DNA of 64,000 nt from Schoenobius gigantellus (GCA_963935595.1 OZ012555.1:13792001-13856000), one strand, 5' to 3'. Positions 37,142 through 47,720 are shown, numbered from the stretch's first letter. Notes: a model not told the origin generated them from the sequence alone. Numbers and translations: made by a program.

Positions 37142-37178
37142 CAAATGCACTATGGCTGTTTCAGCCATAGTGCATTTG
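37142..37178. other. Perfect 17-bp hairpin with 3-nt loop
   Basis: 37142-37158 pairs perfectly with 37162-37178 around TTT. T and A runs outside extend the pairing. It looks like a bacterial terminator, but nothing here is prokaryotic. It lies just upstream of an F repeat. Confidence 0.85.
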
Positions 37179-37197
37179 CAAAAAAAATATCATCGTC

Positions 37198-37474
37198 GTC
37201 TGCTTGGGTACCTCCGTCTTACCTATTTCTGCCGAAAAGCAGCAGTGTTTGCATTGCTGTGTTCCGGTTTGAAGGGTAAGATATGGCAGTGAAATTACTG
37301 GGTACTGTAACTTTACATCTAATGTCACAAGTTGGCAACGTACACTGTGGTTCTTATGGGGATTGCACTTTTGCTGCGAATCTCACAGGAGCCACATATA
37401 TTATATGACTGTTACCACTTACCATCAGGCATTTTGCTTGTTTGCCAACTTAGTTGCAATAAAAGAAAAAAACA
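37198..37474 (+). mobile_element. F-family retroposed repeat
   Basis: Starts TGCTTGGGTACCTCCGTC and passes through GTTACCACTTACCATCAGG to TTTGCCAACTTAGTTG with an A-rich tail. Other copies are at 43136, 54942, 61168 and 63490 onwards. The 3' end resembles the tail of the LINE at 60452-60663. No pol III promoter was seen, so it is more like a LINE-tail-derived repeat than a classical SINE. Confidence 0.8.
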
Positions 37475-38040
37475 ACATTTGGTAAGTGATAGATCCGAAA
37501 GTGAATTATAAATAATAAAAAAATATGATCACAAAATTTTTTATCATGAAATTCTGAAGACAGAATTCTAGGTAAATAGTGTATGGTTAACTTATATAGT
37601 TATAAGGTAAATTATAATATTTAAATGTCAATGAAATCTGAAACGAAAACTTAAAAACTAATTAACTTATTTGCGTATTTATTATAGACTTAGATGTTTG
37701 CTCGCTTGCTTACAGAAAAATCTTTATCTGTAATGGGTGAAATATGAGGCGCCATTAATTTTGAAGTTCCACCAAAACAGTTCATTATGCCTATTGGGAG
37801 GTAATTGAAACGAATTTATCTTGGACATCTGACCGTGGTGTGTAATAGATAAAGTCAAGAGTCATATTTTAGCGGAATGCAATTATAACAGGCGGGGGTG
37901 TCGGCCGTCTAATAGTGTTCGCACACACTGTCGCCACACTCGCACATTCAAATATGTGAGCCGTACTCGAGCGTAGGGCTGCCAAAAGCAAAATAATATT
38001 TATAATAACAATAACTTATTTTTCTTTTTACTTTTCACGG
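37475..38040. other. AT-rich DNA without a recognisable gene
   Basis: Nothing recognisable between the F and S4 repeats. Confidence 0.45.
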
Positions 38041-38245
38041 TCTACAGGTTGAGATCACCCGGATCTGATCTAGGAACCAGGGTTCAGTTCATTGTGGGGA
38101 TTGATTTTTTTTGCTAATGGCAGGATTTGTTCATCAGGCTACAGTTACCCGCGCTAATCCAGGTAAAGCGGGTTTCCATCTTCAGTCTTGACATCACTCA
38201 TCATCAGATGTAAATGCCAAGAATTTTCCTGTTGCGGTGAAATCA
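38041..38245 (+). mobile_element. tRNA-derived SINE (family S4), diverged copy
   Basis: GGTTGAGATCACCCGG and B-box-like GGTTCAGTTC align with the S4 copy at 56347-56673 (GGTTGAGAGCACCCGG). The 3' part keeps TCATCATCAGATG and TTTTCCTGTTG. More diverged than the other two copies. Confidence 0.55.
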
Positions 38246-38525
38246 AAACAGTTTTAAATTATCAATTGGTTGCATGTTTCTATCGACAGCCAAAATTTAT
38301 ACAAGTAGTAGGTATATTTATCTAACAAAGGACTGAAGTGGCTTTCTGCAGAAATACTCGTATATGTCGTCAAAGAAAATAATTTTAGTTATCAATAATC
38401 AATCAACTACATGATGTTTGATATTGGAAACAATGGAAATATTACGTTGCGACTAGGTTCGTTGTTAGTACAAGTAATGATAATTCACTTATACAAGGTT
38501 ATTTTTGGTTAGGCATGACCCAAGC

Positions 38526-38741
38526 TTTGTGTGCTTGTTCAGACAAGCAAACTGAACCATGGGACCAAACTATGGGACTGATCTTGAAATCGCAAAAAAA
38601 AAAACAAAAAAATATCTGTTCAAGACATCTGGGTTCTGTAGATATTGGAGATTTATATCGAACAGCAGATTTTTTTGCGATTTTAAGACTGGTCCCATAG
38701 CAAAAGTTGTTGAGTTTGCTTATCTGAACAAGCACACCAAA
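38526..38741. repeat. Foldback element, about 75-bp arms
   Basis: The left arm (38526-38600) includes GTGTGCTTGTTCAGA, CAAGCAAACT, TGGGAC and ATCGCAAAAAAA. Each recurs inverted in 38668-38741. Overlapping open frames across it are by-products. No second copy in the window. Confidence 0.75.
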
Positions 38742-39639
38742 TTCACAAAAAAAAATGCCTTGTAATTATTCATAGATTGTATCTTGTATATTTGATAAGT
38801 TTGATAGATGAATTTGGAACTAAAATTAAAAATGACCTTATAATAAATAAAACACGAAGACGTTTCAGCCGAGACTTAGAACATAGCAATAATATCTCCA
38901 TATCTAAAACCTATTTTTATTGAATGTCTTATTACAGAGTGACAGCCCTATTAAATACACATACGTGTAACCGGACGTCACCCCTAAGGATTAGTAGCGT
39001 GGCTATGAGATTACCACATCGGCCACAAATGAAGAATTACTGATTGCAATAAATACAAACCGGCATCTAATAGACTTTGTTCATTTACTAATTAGGTCTC
39101 CTATATTTAATTAATATTGATAGAAGTACGTAACGCAAAGTCGTAATTTTATCATTTCTTGTTCAACTGTTGACTTAAATACTTATATTATGTGAGCTTT
39201 CAAGAATAAATTTATATTGCGATATAAATTATACGCGAGTATAATATGTTATAGCCTCAAATACGAAAGGTATACATAGGTACTTTTGTTTCTTCTAAAT
39301 ATTACTTATGACTAAATTTGTCTTATAAAAATGGATTTGAATGTCTGTTATATGCTCACATAAGTGTGAAGTAATATTAAGGCATTGATGGTTAAATATT
39401 TAAATCATTTTATTCATATGCAAATAACCCCCTATTTGTATTTTTGTCGAGGTAAGTTATGAACTTAACGTCAAGCAAAATGAGATGTTAACACAAACTG
39501 TGTGCTCTTAGCCTACAAAACGAACTACACAGCGCTACTTACTCATACAAAAATAATCCAAACACGGGTTTCCCTGCGAACACTAAGCGGCAATTAATTT
39601 TGCATATTAATGCAAGTTCATTTTTCGCGTAACTCTCGC
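38742..39639. other. AT-rich DNA without a recognisable gene
   Basis: A POU octamer ATGCAAAT lies at 39418-39425. Otherwise nothing. Confidence 0.45.
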
Positions 39640-40200
39640 ATTGCACGCCGTAAACAACGCGCTAAATGAATTCGTTGCGACAAGCTGACTTTTGTTTACA
39701 TTTCAGACGCGAAACGTCACATGTATCTGTATTTTGACAGATGATCATAAAGCTAACATAACACAGGCGCAGTCACATTTGCATGGCTACGGGCGCGTCG
39801 CCGCTGCGCCGGTGGATCGTCCGCGCGATATTCTGTTTACTTTTTTGTTTTAGATACTTTTTGCGTTCCGTTTTCAGCTCGTTTTCCGTGTGTCCGTCAC
39901 ACAGTTTGCGTTAGTACTGACCACAGCTTAGGGCGACGTCTGTGTCGGTGTGCGTGTGTGAGACTTTCTGCACGCGATCTGGCCGAGCTTAAGCGAGTGG
40001 GGCGCGCGCGTGTGTGCGTGCAAAGTTTACTTCTACAAGCGGGCTAGACTCATTGACTGCGAGCCCTTATTGTATGAATGTGGAAAAATTATAGTGTCGA
40101 GTGTTTTGCCTGTGGGATGCGTATTGTTTATGGCCTTCGAGGCACTTAACTCTCCCAATTCGCGGTGAACGTTAATGTTCGGAGCTTTGTCCTGAGAGAC
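39640..40200. promoter_or_regulatory. CpG-rich block, possible promoter or enhancer
   Basis: The most CpG-dense stretch of the window, with GCGCGCGCG and GT-rich runs at 39945-40020, a POU octamer ATTTGCAT at 39777-39784, and a good pyrimidine tract plus CAG near 39707. There is a frame of about 48 codons open after that CAG, but no start and no recognisable peptide. A 5' exon of an unseen gene is possible. No TATA or Inr consensus could be assigned. Confidence 0.3.
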
Positions 40201-40798
40201 ATTATTTCTTACAAAGTACCGTAATTAAAATCCCCGAGACGGCACGGCGTTGTTAATTTTTCTTCTTGCGCTTATAATGATTTAGGTGACGCTTGCTGGT
40301 ATGGCACTTAAGAACGGGCTTGTGCACTCACGTAATAAAATTTTGGAAATAACATTTTTTTTCATTATTATTATGTTAATCCGTAGTGTTATAAATGTTA
40401 ATATGTAGAACTAATGTTAATAATGTTTTGATGCTGTATGTGTCCGTTTATGGATTTTTGTATAAAAAGAGGAGAAAGAGTAAAATTCATATCTTACATA
40501 GACATGTTTACAGATTAAAAATTTGTCACCAACATTCAACATATACATGTGTGTTCACTGCGTATACATGCCAATGTAGAGTCGAGGTCTCGCTACGATA
40601 AAAACGCCTACTACGGCACGCTAGCCAATTCAATTGGTTGATTGCGCTATGTCCATCGAAAGATATAGCGACATTAAAATTAATGTACAACTGTTGAACT
40701 CTCTATAATTTTAGTAGTTATGAAGGCTTATATTGCCTACAAAATTCCTGAAACTAAGAAAAGTTCTTACCGCCTCACTAATAGGCAAGTCTGTGACA
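40201..40798. other. AT-rich DNA without a recognisable gene
   Basis: Nothing recognisable. The 68-codon frame at 40395-40601 has no known domain. Confidence 0.45.
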
Positions 40799-41054
40799 TC
40801 TATATACTTACTTACTTACAAATATTATAAAAGCTGAAGAGTTTGTTTAATTGTTTGTATGTTTGGTTGAACGCGCTAATCTCAGGAACTACTGATTCAA
40901 ATTGAAAAATTATTTTGTGCTGGATAGTCCATTTATCGAGGAAGGCTAGGCTATAAAACATCACGCTACGACTAATAGGAGCTGAGCATCAATAAAAAAT
41001 GTTACAAAAACTGGAAAAAATATATGGCGAAACGTAGTTCGCGGGCACAGCTAG
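40799..41054 (+). mobile_element. Helitron-like element, both termini present
   Basis: Begins TC at 40799 after A. Ends with the hairpin GCGAA-ACGTAG-TTCGC (41027-41042), spacer GGGCACAG, and CTAG (41051-41054) before T. Interior blocks TTATAAAAGCTGAAGAG and CCATTTATCGAGGAAGG are shared with 48402-48619 and 18419-18660. 256 bp, non-coding. Confidence 0.7.
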
Positions 41055-41634
41055 TATTTGATAAAATCATAACCTTGTTTGAAGTGAAAAGCTATATTAT
41101 ATATTTTTGAACTCAATTCTATTTTTATCGTGGTTTACTTTAAATTTCCAGTTATTGCATTGTATGTAAGTACAAATCTCGGCCATGACTCATTGAATAG
41201 TTAACACAACATAAATACATATATCATGGCCGGTCAAAACTCTGCGTCTGCACTCTGAAAGTTAAAATTGGCCATTTATCACACACGGCCATGCAGGATA
41301 GTCCATTAGTAGATTTTTCTCACTCATAAATCTCACTTCACTTCATCTGGCTACGATATAAGAGATACGGAGTAAACGGTGTTCACGTATTGTTATGGTT
41401 TTTTCTTTTTCTTTTTGTTTGGGAAGCATTAAAAGTGTTATTGTAGGAGATTGTTTCTATATAAATAAACGTTTGATTGATGTGTTATATTAGTCGATGG
41501 AATGTGATTGAGCTCATTTTTTTCCTAAAAAAAACTAGAATATTCTAAAACGTACGTAGGTAATATTATTATTACGAACACAGCTATGTCATCACATCTA
41601 TGGCGCTTTCAAGAACGAAATATTTTTTACATTA
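41055..41634. other. AT-rich DNA without a recognisable gene
   Basis: Nothing recognisable. Confidence 0.45.
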
Positions 41635-41723
41635 TCATCACAATCAGCCTACGTTCGCCCAATGCTGGACATAAGCTTCACATCCTCATCCAATGGCCAT
41701 TAGCCATTTGATGGTATGTCGTC
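41635..41723 (-). pseudogene. RTE-type LINE ORF fragment
   Basis: CCAATGCTGGACATAAGC and GATGGTATGTCGTCGCTC match the antisense of the RTE-type reverse-transcriptase C-terminal region, as in the larger pieces at 49085-49690. Too short and degenerate to translate. Confidence 0.4.
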
Positions 41724-41842
41724 GCTCAGTGCTTACCCGTAGTAGGTACTACCGTTGGTTCTACTGTTAGTAATACTGGTAGCACTATGGAAAAAAATTA
41801 TGCTCGTGGTACTCACTTATCCGGTAGTACTACGGGCAATTT
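41724..41842 (+). repeat. Left arm of a wide inverted repeat
   Basis: GTTACCCGTRGTA-type blocks and TTGGTTCTACTG are inverted at 43450-43565. Inside the arm are degenerate units of TAGTACTACGGG. About 1.6 kb of nested elements lies between the arms. Confidence 0.55.
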
Positions 41843-41919
41843 ATTTTGCATCTCACACTACTTATTATTTTGCAAATAAAAGAGTACCTTTTTAGCTTAA
41901 GAAGACCTATCAGTTATAA

Positions 41920-42572
41920 TCTTCTAATACATACATATATAAATATCTCGAGTTGGCTTGACCGATTTTTAGGAAAATTTTTGTGCATATTTGATAGGTT
42001 GTAGACAATTTTTTTTATACCTCTAGGTGATAAGGGTAGCACTCTCCCTCCCTCTAGGTGATTTTGTTAAAGAATTTTTTTATGATTTAGCATCAAAAAA
42101 TTTTTATACAAAAATAGAACCGACTTCAAAAACACTGAAAACTTAAAAATAATATAAGAATAGGTACAGACAACATCACACTTCTATATTGAAGTCGGCG
42201 CCAAACGATGATCGCCTAGAAAGTGTTAAAATTTGTCACCGACTGGCTGAGCTGGTATGAGATGGTATTAAATTAGTGTTTTACTTGATTTTCTATTGGA
42301 TCCCATCATCAGATCCTGACTTTGGTGACCACCCTTGCAGTATACTCTATCAAATACAAAAAGAATTTTGGAAATCGGTTTAAAAATGACGGAGTTATGA
42401 GGTAACAAACATAAAAAAAATACAACCGAATTGATAACCTCCTCCTTTATTGAAGTCGGTTAAAAATATATTCAAATATATTTCACCCTTCTACTGGTGG
42501 TAGAAGGGTCCCCATTTTTAATAGCGATATTAGTATTTTTACGGGCGAAACGTAGTTCGCAGGTACAGCTAG
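41920..42572 (+). mobile_element. Helitron-like element interrupted by a P MITE
   Basis: The 3' end is intact: hairpin GCGAA-ACGTAG-TTCGC (42545-42560), spacer, CTAG (42569-42572), T. The left part has GGCTTGACCGATTTTTAGG and CTCTAGGTGATAAGGG, the latter shared with the Helitron at 1118-1207. A P element sits between the halves at 42118-42461. The 5' TC at 41920 is the likeliest start, not a certain one. Confidence 0.6.
42118..42461 (+). mobile_element. P-family MITE, complete copy (344 bp)
   Basis: Terminal inverted repeats AACCGACTTCAA (42118-42129) and TTGAAGTCGGTT (42450-42461). Internal order: AACTTAAAAATAATATAAG, a subterminal inverted TTGAAGTCGGCGCC, GGATCCCATCATCAG, AGTATACTCTATC, then CCTCCTCCTTTATTG. 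Flanks both read AAAAATA, compatible with a target duplication, though the left copy may be part of the element. Non-coding. Confidence 0.7.
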
Positions 42573-42581
42573 TATTTAAGT

Positions 42582-43051
42582 ATACCGGGTGTAACTGACC
42601 ACCCCAATAACATTTAAGGGGCATATAGGTTAGATACTAAATGGACCTTCGGTGCTTGTCTGAGACCTGGAACCCCAATACTTTCAGAGTTATTTGATTT
42701 TAAACTGAAAGCAAAAACTTTCAAGTGACAACGATAATCAGCTCTTAGCACAAAAGAAATTTAAACACAAAACGACACGTGACAGACGTGAGCATAGTAT
42801 TGCTCCTACGCTTACGTAGGGCTCTCGGCACTTAATACCAAAAAATAATTTATTTACTTTGTATGACGTGAGCGTAGTATTCCTCGTACGCTTACGTAGG
42901 GTTGTCGGCACTTAATACCAAAAAATAATTTATTTTCTTTGTATGGGAAAAAAGTAGGTTTGTTAGCCCTAATATTTTTCCTACAGAATCTCTACTTTTG
43001 ATGGATACATACCCTTAAATGTTATTGGGGTACTCAGTTACACCCCGCATA
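42582..43051. mobile_element. TIR element, about 470 bp, roughly 35-bp TIRs
   Basis: The left end GGGTGTAACTGACC...CCCCAATAACATTTAAGGG is inverted at the right end, with matches over about 35 bp and few differences. There is no coding frame, so it is non-autonomous. Flanking TATA/CATA gives no clear target duplication. It lies 9 bp from the Helitron 3' end. Superfamily not assigned. Confidence 0.7.
42785..42944 (+). repeat. Tandem duplication, 80-bp unit, inside the TIR element
   Basis: 42785-42864 and 42865-42944 are the same unit (GACGTGAGC...TTTGTAT) with a handful of substitutions. Each contains the small palindrome CTACG-CTTA-CGTAG. Confidence 0.9.
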
Positions 43052-43135
43052 TTTCAAAGAAACTAAAGTACGTCATAATAAAACTAATTAAAATGATTTA
43101 TATTTTTTATATTAATTAAGTTGCCATTGTGCATG

Positions 43136-43350
43136 TAGTGCACGTGAGATTCGCAGCAAATCTGCAACCCCGCACAGTGCACGTCGCCAACTTGTAACAT
43201 AAGATGTAAAGTCACGGTACTCAGTAATTTCACTGCCATATCTTACCCTTCAAACCGGAACACAGCAATGCAAGCACAGCTACTTTGCGGCAAAAATAGG
43301 TAAGACGGAGGTACCCAAGCAGGCGACCCTGGTACGGAGTCTCCTTCCGG
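43136..43350 (-). mobile_element. F-family repeat, minus strand
   Basis: Reverse complement of 37198-37400, with AGATTCGCAGCAAATCTGC, CAGTAATTTCACTGCC and GGTAAGACGGAGGTACCC. The 3' tail (GCCAACTTAGTTG) is lost. Confidence 0.75.
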
Positions 43351-43449
43351 TTTTATTAATTATTCATTGCATTTGTTTAGATATAGGCCGAATATTCCTT
43401 TTATATTTGGTGTATTCGAAATGTTTACCGAATATTCTTATTCAGCTGA

Positions 43450-43612
43450 ATAATTTCTGAATAGTATTATCGGACACGTGAGTGATAATACCACGGGCAA
43501 AAAAATACCCGTAGTACTACCAGTAGAACCAAGGGTAGTACCACGGGTAACCACTGCGTCGCTCCATCTTGCCGGGGGCGTCCTATACTACACTTGCCAA
43601 GACGCGGTCGCT
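43450..43612 (-). repeat. Right arm of wide inverted repeat plus RTE fragment
   Basis: 43450-43565 is the inverted partner of 41724-41842. It runs into 43565-43612, whose minus strand resembles the RTE-type C-terminus (a GTCTTGGCAAGTG...GGATGCCC-like region). Thus the same junction between an RTE fragment and the GTAGTAC-rich repeat is present twice in opposite orientation. Confidence 0.5.
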
Positions 43613-43636
43613 ACTTTATGATACGCTTACTCCGTC

Positions 43637-44211
43637 CACAATATAGAGAACGATACAGTAGCCCGACTCAGGCGTGTCTTTGAAATTTATACCTAAAGCT
43701 GAACTGGGCGCTAGGGTAAAAATCGATGAACGTATACGTACACGCTGCGCGTGAGCGGCGCGGCGTGTACGTAGAGCACAACAATCTCGGCCACCGCGTG
43801 GCGCGTGACACTGCGTTGCTATGCCGTTCAAGGGATCTAAAAAGGCCGCATCGCAGAATCATAATTCGAATCATATTATGATTCATATTATGAATGGAGT
43901 GCAATACATCATAAGCAATTACTTTATTTGTCAGCTTAGTATGAATATTCATAAAATGGTCCACAAATTAGGCATTGCCAAAGTGTCAATTGGGACCATT
44001 TTACGAATATTCATACAAAGCTGTCAAATAGAATTTGCTTATGATGAGTTGCACTTAATTCATAATATGATTCGTGTTATGATTCTGCGACGCGGCCTTT
44101 TTAGATCCACAGAGCATGCTTGGCGGCCGTGTAAACGACGTTAGTATGTGTGCGTGCGCCGATTGGTCCCTTTATATGGAGTCGGGCTACTGTATCGTTC
44201 TCTATATTGTG
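43637..44211. mobile_element. TIR element with perfect 33-bp TIRs, 575 bp
   Basis: 43637-43669 and 44179-44211 are perfect inverted copies over 33 bp, starting CACAATATAG. Flanks CTCCGTC (43630-43636) and CTCCATC (44212-44218) look like a 7-bp target duplication with one change. A CpG-rich hairpin ACGTACACGC/GCGTGTACGT lies at 43736-43772. A foldback (43833-44108) is nested inside. No transposase. Superfamily uncertain, hAT- or P-like from the flank length. Confidence 0.75.
43833..44108. mobile_element. Nested foldback element, 276 bp
   Basis: The two halves are inverted copies: GGATCTAAAAAGGCCGC at 43833 and its complement ending 44108, with pairing continuing nearly to the centre (about 43970). 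The left arm has an extra ATGATTCATATTATG duplication. No clear target duplication. Confidence 0.75.
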
Positions 44212-44275
44212 CTCCATCAGTCGTAAGCTCTGCGACGGGTTGTTACTCGTGGTTCCACTACTTTGCCCCACTGGT

Positions 44276-44341
44276 GGGACCACGAGGAAATGTGGTTCCT
44301 CGTGGTCCCACTGGCTAATGAGACCATGACCAATGGTCTCT
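44276..44341. other. Two small hairpins in tandem
   Basis: GGGACCACGAGGAA (44276-44289) pairs perfectly with 44296-44309 around a 6-nt loop. Next, GAGACCAT pairs with ATGGTCTC around GACCA (44321-44341). Both share the GGTCCC/GGTCTC theme. Confidence 0.75.
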
Positions 44342-44979
44342 CTACTCTACACAACCAAATGATCACTCTATTCCACCATTTTAGACACTGTGTCACGCTT
44401 AAATTTCCATCTGGTTGCATCAAAATGACTTACTTCTAACAATTTCAAATATACCTTATCCTTCGCATAACCATCATAAGCATCGAAAACGTTTGCCTGA
44501 ATGGCGTAATCAATAGTGGAACTCCCATATTTGCTACTTTTTAGAAATTTGTGAAACGTTTATATCGCTGCAACCGCCGGCCGTTAAACTTCGAAAAATT
44601 GAGGAACTAAAGCGGTATATGAATTGGCATTTAAATGTATACGCCCTTTCCCAGGTATTATAAATAAAAAATTGAAATAGAATTTTAAACTGAAGGCATG
44701 TTCAGAGAATAAAATTGTTGCTTAATACAGAAATTAATTACGGCAAAATAAAAAATAACAAACCATCAATACCATTGTTATTTTATAATACATTAAATCG
44801 AGTGTCATCATCATTCCAACCCATATATCACTGCAAGAGGAGAAATCTCCTTCGACGAGAAACAATTGGCTTTCTATGAACACCATCACGCTGCCCAGAG
44901 GGGATAGTGCTGTTTATTCATTAAATTGGGCTTTCACACTAGGCAGAGTTTCGAGGGTAGTTAAGATGGGTTACCAACT
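44342..44979. other. Unassigned DNA
   Basis: No gene or repeat family recognised. Confidence 0.4.
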
Positions 44980-45135
44980 CATTTTCAAAAGACATTTTTG
45001 CGTAGTCCATTTCTACTACGCCATATCATCGAATAGCTATTTAACCGACGGGATATTTGATCGATGCCCCATTTCATCGAATGGCCACATGCACGAACTC
45101 CCATATCACCGATTGTACATTTCTTCGAGTGCAAC
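44980..45135 (+). repeat. Degenerate minisatellite of CATWTCATCGAATGG
   Basis: Units CCATATCATCGAATAG, CCATTTCATCGAATGG, CCATATCACCGATTG and CATTTCTTCGAGTG occur at irregular spacing. Motif style resembles the 27148-27240 array (CG-containing 15-16 bp units), but the sequence differs. Confidence 0.5.
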
Positions 45136-47460
45136 ATGTTCGAAGGTCAAATAAACACTATTTTTTAAATCAATATGTTTTATTTATGAATCACCAATAA
45201 TTATTATAATATTTAAAGTTTAATGGAATATTCTCTTGCAGCCATTCTGCGAAACAGAGTAAATATCTCGGAAAGCCATGTGGAACAGCCGTTGGTGGGC
45301 TGTAGTACTGCGTCATAGGTCTAGTCAACTTAGTCCAGCCCTTAGACCCTTGATATCGTTATACATATATTAACATGTCTTAAAAAGGGATTTTGTTCCA
45401 GTTTTCTATCTCATTGCAAAGATCATCCACGAGAAGATAAGTGGCGTTACAACCAAATCCAGTGTATTTTCCGAAAGTTCGACCAATCTTGAGTTTTTAA
45501 CGTATTGTAAAGAAATGTATCCAACACCGAATACTGTAACTTTGTTAGAACAAAGCGCGCTACACACGACACTCGTCTAGACTTATTACGAATAAGAAAA
45601 CTTCAACAATTGTGAAAAATTACCAATTGAACGTTCGCACTCGATACAATGTCGTTGTATTTGCAACTGTTTTATAACACATCAGTCATCGTCGAACAAT
45701 GGACGAGTTTCAACCGTTCTTTTTGCTAAAAAATACTTTAAAAATCCTAAAGACGGCCACCCCAGTGGCCGACGCATCCCAACATTTCGACACTAAAACA
45801 TTGATTTACGGCTTTCGACCGTCGATTGCGCACTAAAACAGCACTTACGTCACTTTCAATTTTAAAGGAGGTTTTTATCACACCAGCGTGTAACGCGGTG
45901 TAGGTTTTACGGAGAAATGTGTCTATTTTACGATGACCTTACGTTGATGAAACTAGATCTTTGCTATGATTGAATATACATTTAGCATTCCATCAACTTT
46001 GTTGACGGCTATTAAATTTTGTCTCTTTATTCCAGATTTAATTATAACTTTTGTCGAGTGACTTGCCAACGCTTTACTACAAAGTAAAATAGCTGTTTGC
46101 CATTTGGCAAAATGTATGTCGATCGTAGCAGAAATATCTCTACACATATTTGTTTATTTATAACACAACATATTGTTTTTTATTTTGTTGTGATTATTTC
46201 TCACTTTTTTAATGCTATTTTTCAATATCCCAAAAAGCATTGAGCATCATTTTACCCATTTTTGCAATAGAGTACCTACGTTATATTGCATTTACAATCA
46301 TAGAAAAGAACTTCTTGTAACGTTTTTTGTTTATATTATTATGTTTCATATCCTCTCTTTATTCACTTCTGTGTGATAGTCGGCCTCATCGCGATGCTTT
46401 TTAACCGCCCCAGCTGTAAAACTCCTCACGTCTCGACTGTCCGTGTTACGCAGTAAAACATGGCAAAACGCTCTATTCTTAAGTTCAACACTAATGTAAT
46501 GTCCATAATCTAAGTGTTTGCTCGTTTTTGCATACGGGTACTACTTGTCAATAAAAATACCATCATTTATGTGAGCTAAATAAATATTTCAAGTAATATG
46601 TACATTTATTGCGATATTTGTCTCAAAGAATTTTATTTTGATGTGGGACTATTGAATGTTGTATAATTTATTTTTTATTATGAATTTGGTGATCTTGTTT
46701 GCTTTAGGTTTATTATTTAAATTCGGTATAATCATGTATTAAAAATTATTTAAATTTTAACTCATCAATTTTACCTATTTTTTAATAACTGTATCACAAT
46801 ATAATGCAAATATTGTTAGGATTAAATAGTGAAACCTATTTCATTTCTTTTAATTGGCGATATTCAAGTTATTTAGTATTTATTGCCAACTCGCCCAAAA
46901 TGGTTGTATAGATTAAATTGATGTAGAATATCTGTGTTCTTATTTATTAAACCAGTTACCTACAGCAAAAATAAAATAACGATCGACAGCAAACAAGTTA
47001 TACAATCAATTTCTATAAAATATTTGTAAACTAATAAAACTAATTTTCGTAATGAGAGGTTTCTACAGCAGTCAGTACTCGCACAAAGGTAAAGTAAAAC
47101 AATGGAACATTACCAGAATCACCATTAACCGCAATGAAAGTAACAAAAGAATGTCCTACTATTGGCGAATTACATTACAAACACGAAATATTCTTCACCA
47201 ACCATCGTTTATTTAAAATGGAAAAGGACATTTTTATTCAAATAGTTGAATCAGAATAATAATCGAATATTCCACAAAACAAAATAAAATCGAATAAGAG
47301 CTTCGTCAATCGGACCCTCCGGATGGTGGACATCAAGCGTTCCTCCATTGTCTTCGCAACTGGTCAGTTGAAAGAACGCGAACATTTCATTATAATATTA
47401 AAAAACTGACACACGATACGCACTTCCGCTCGCCCGCCATCTGGTGGCGATCCTATTTAG
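45136..47460. other. AT-rich DNA without a recognisable gene
   Basis: No domain-bearing frame. Small interrupted hairpin ACACC-A-GCG/CGC-GGTGT near 45880-45902. Confidence 0.4.
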
Positions 47461-47720
47461 AGTATGTTCACACGCACCGCAACAACTTAACCCGCTTCTA
47501 ACTACAAAAGTGGTCAAGGGGTGGTTATATAGAGATAGTGTCGCCGCAGCTTTTTGCATTTGTTATAAACGAGCGGTTTTAGTTGTAATGTTGCTTGCGC
47601 ATTTGAATTTTACATTAAATTGGTATGTGTCAATTATACAATTCATCTTCGCGAGAATCGGCACCCGCTCATGGTGTTGCTATACTATAACGTCGTTGTG
47701 TTACGTGTGAATCAGGCCTT
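47461..47720. repeat. Possible hAT-like MITE
   Basis: The left TTCACACGCACCGCAACAAC and the reverse complement of the right end, TTCACACGTAACACAACGAC, form imperfect TIRs of about 20 bp. No transposase frame. No firm target duplication. Confidence 0.4.

Noticed and set aside
37142..37178. Rho-independent terminator
   Set aside because: The shape fits, but the window is eukaryotic and no gene ends there.
39708..39855. Open frame after a splice-acceptor-like tract
   Set aside because: No start, no downstream donor that keeps a frame, and no recognisable peptide. I kept the region only as a possible promoter or exon.
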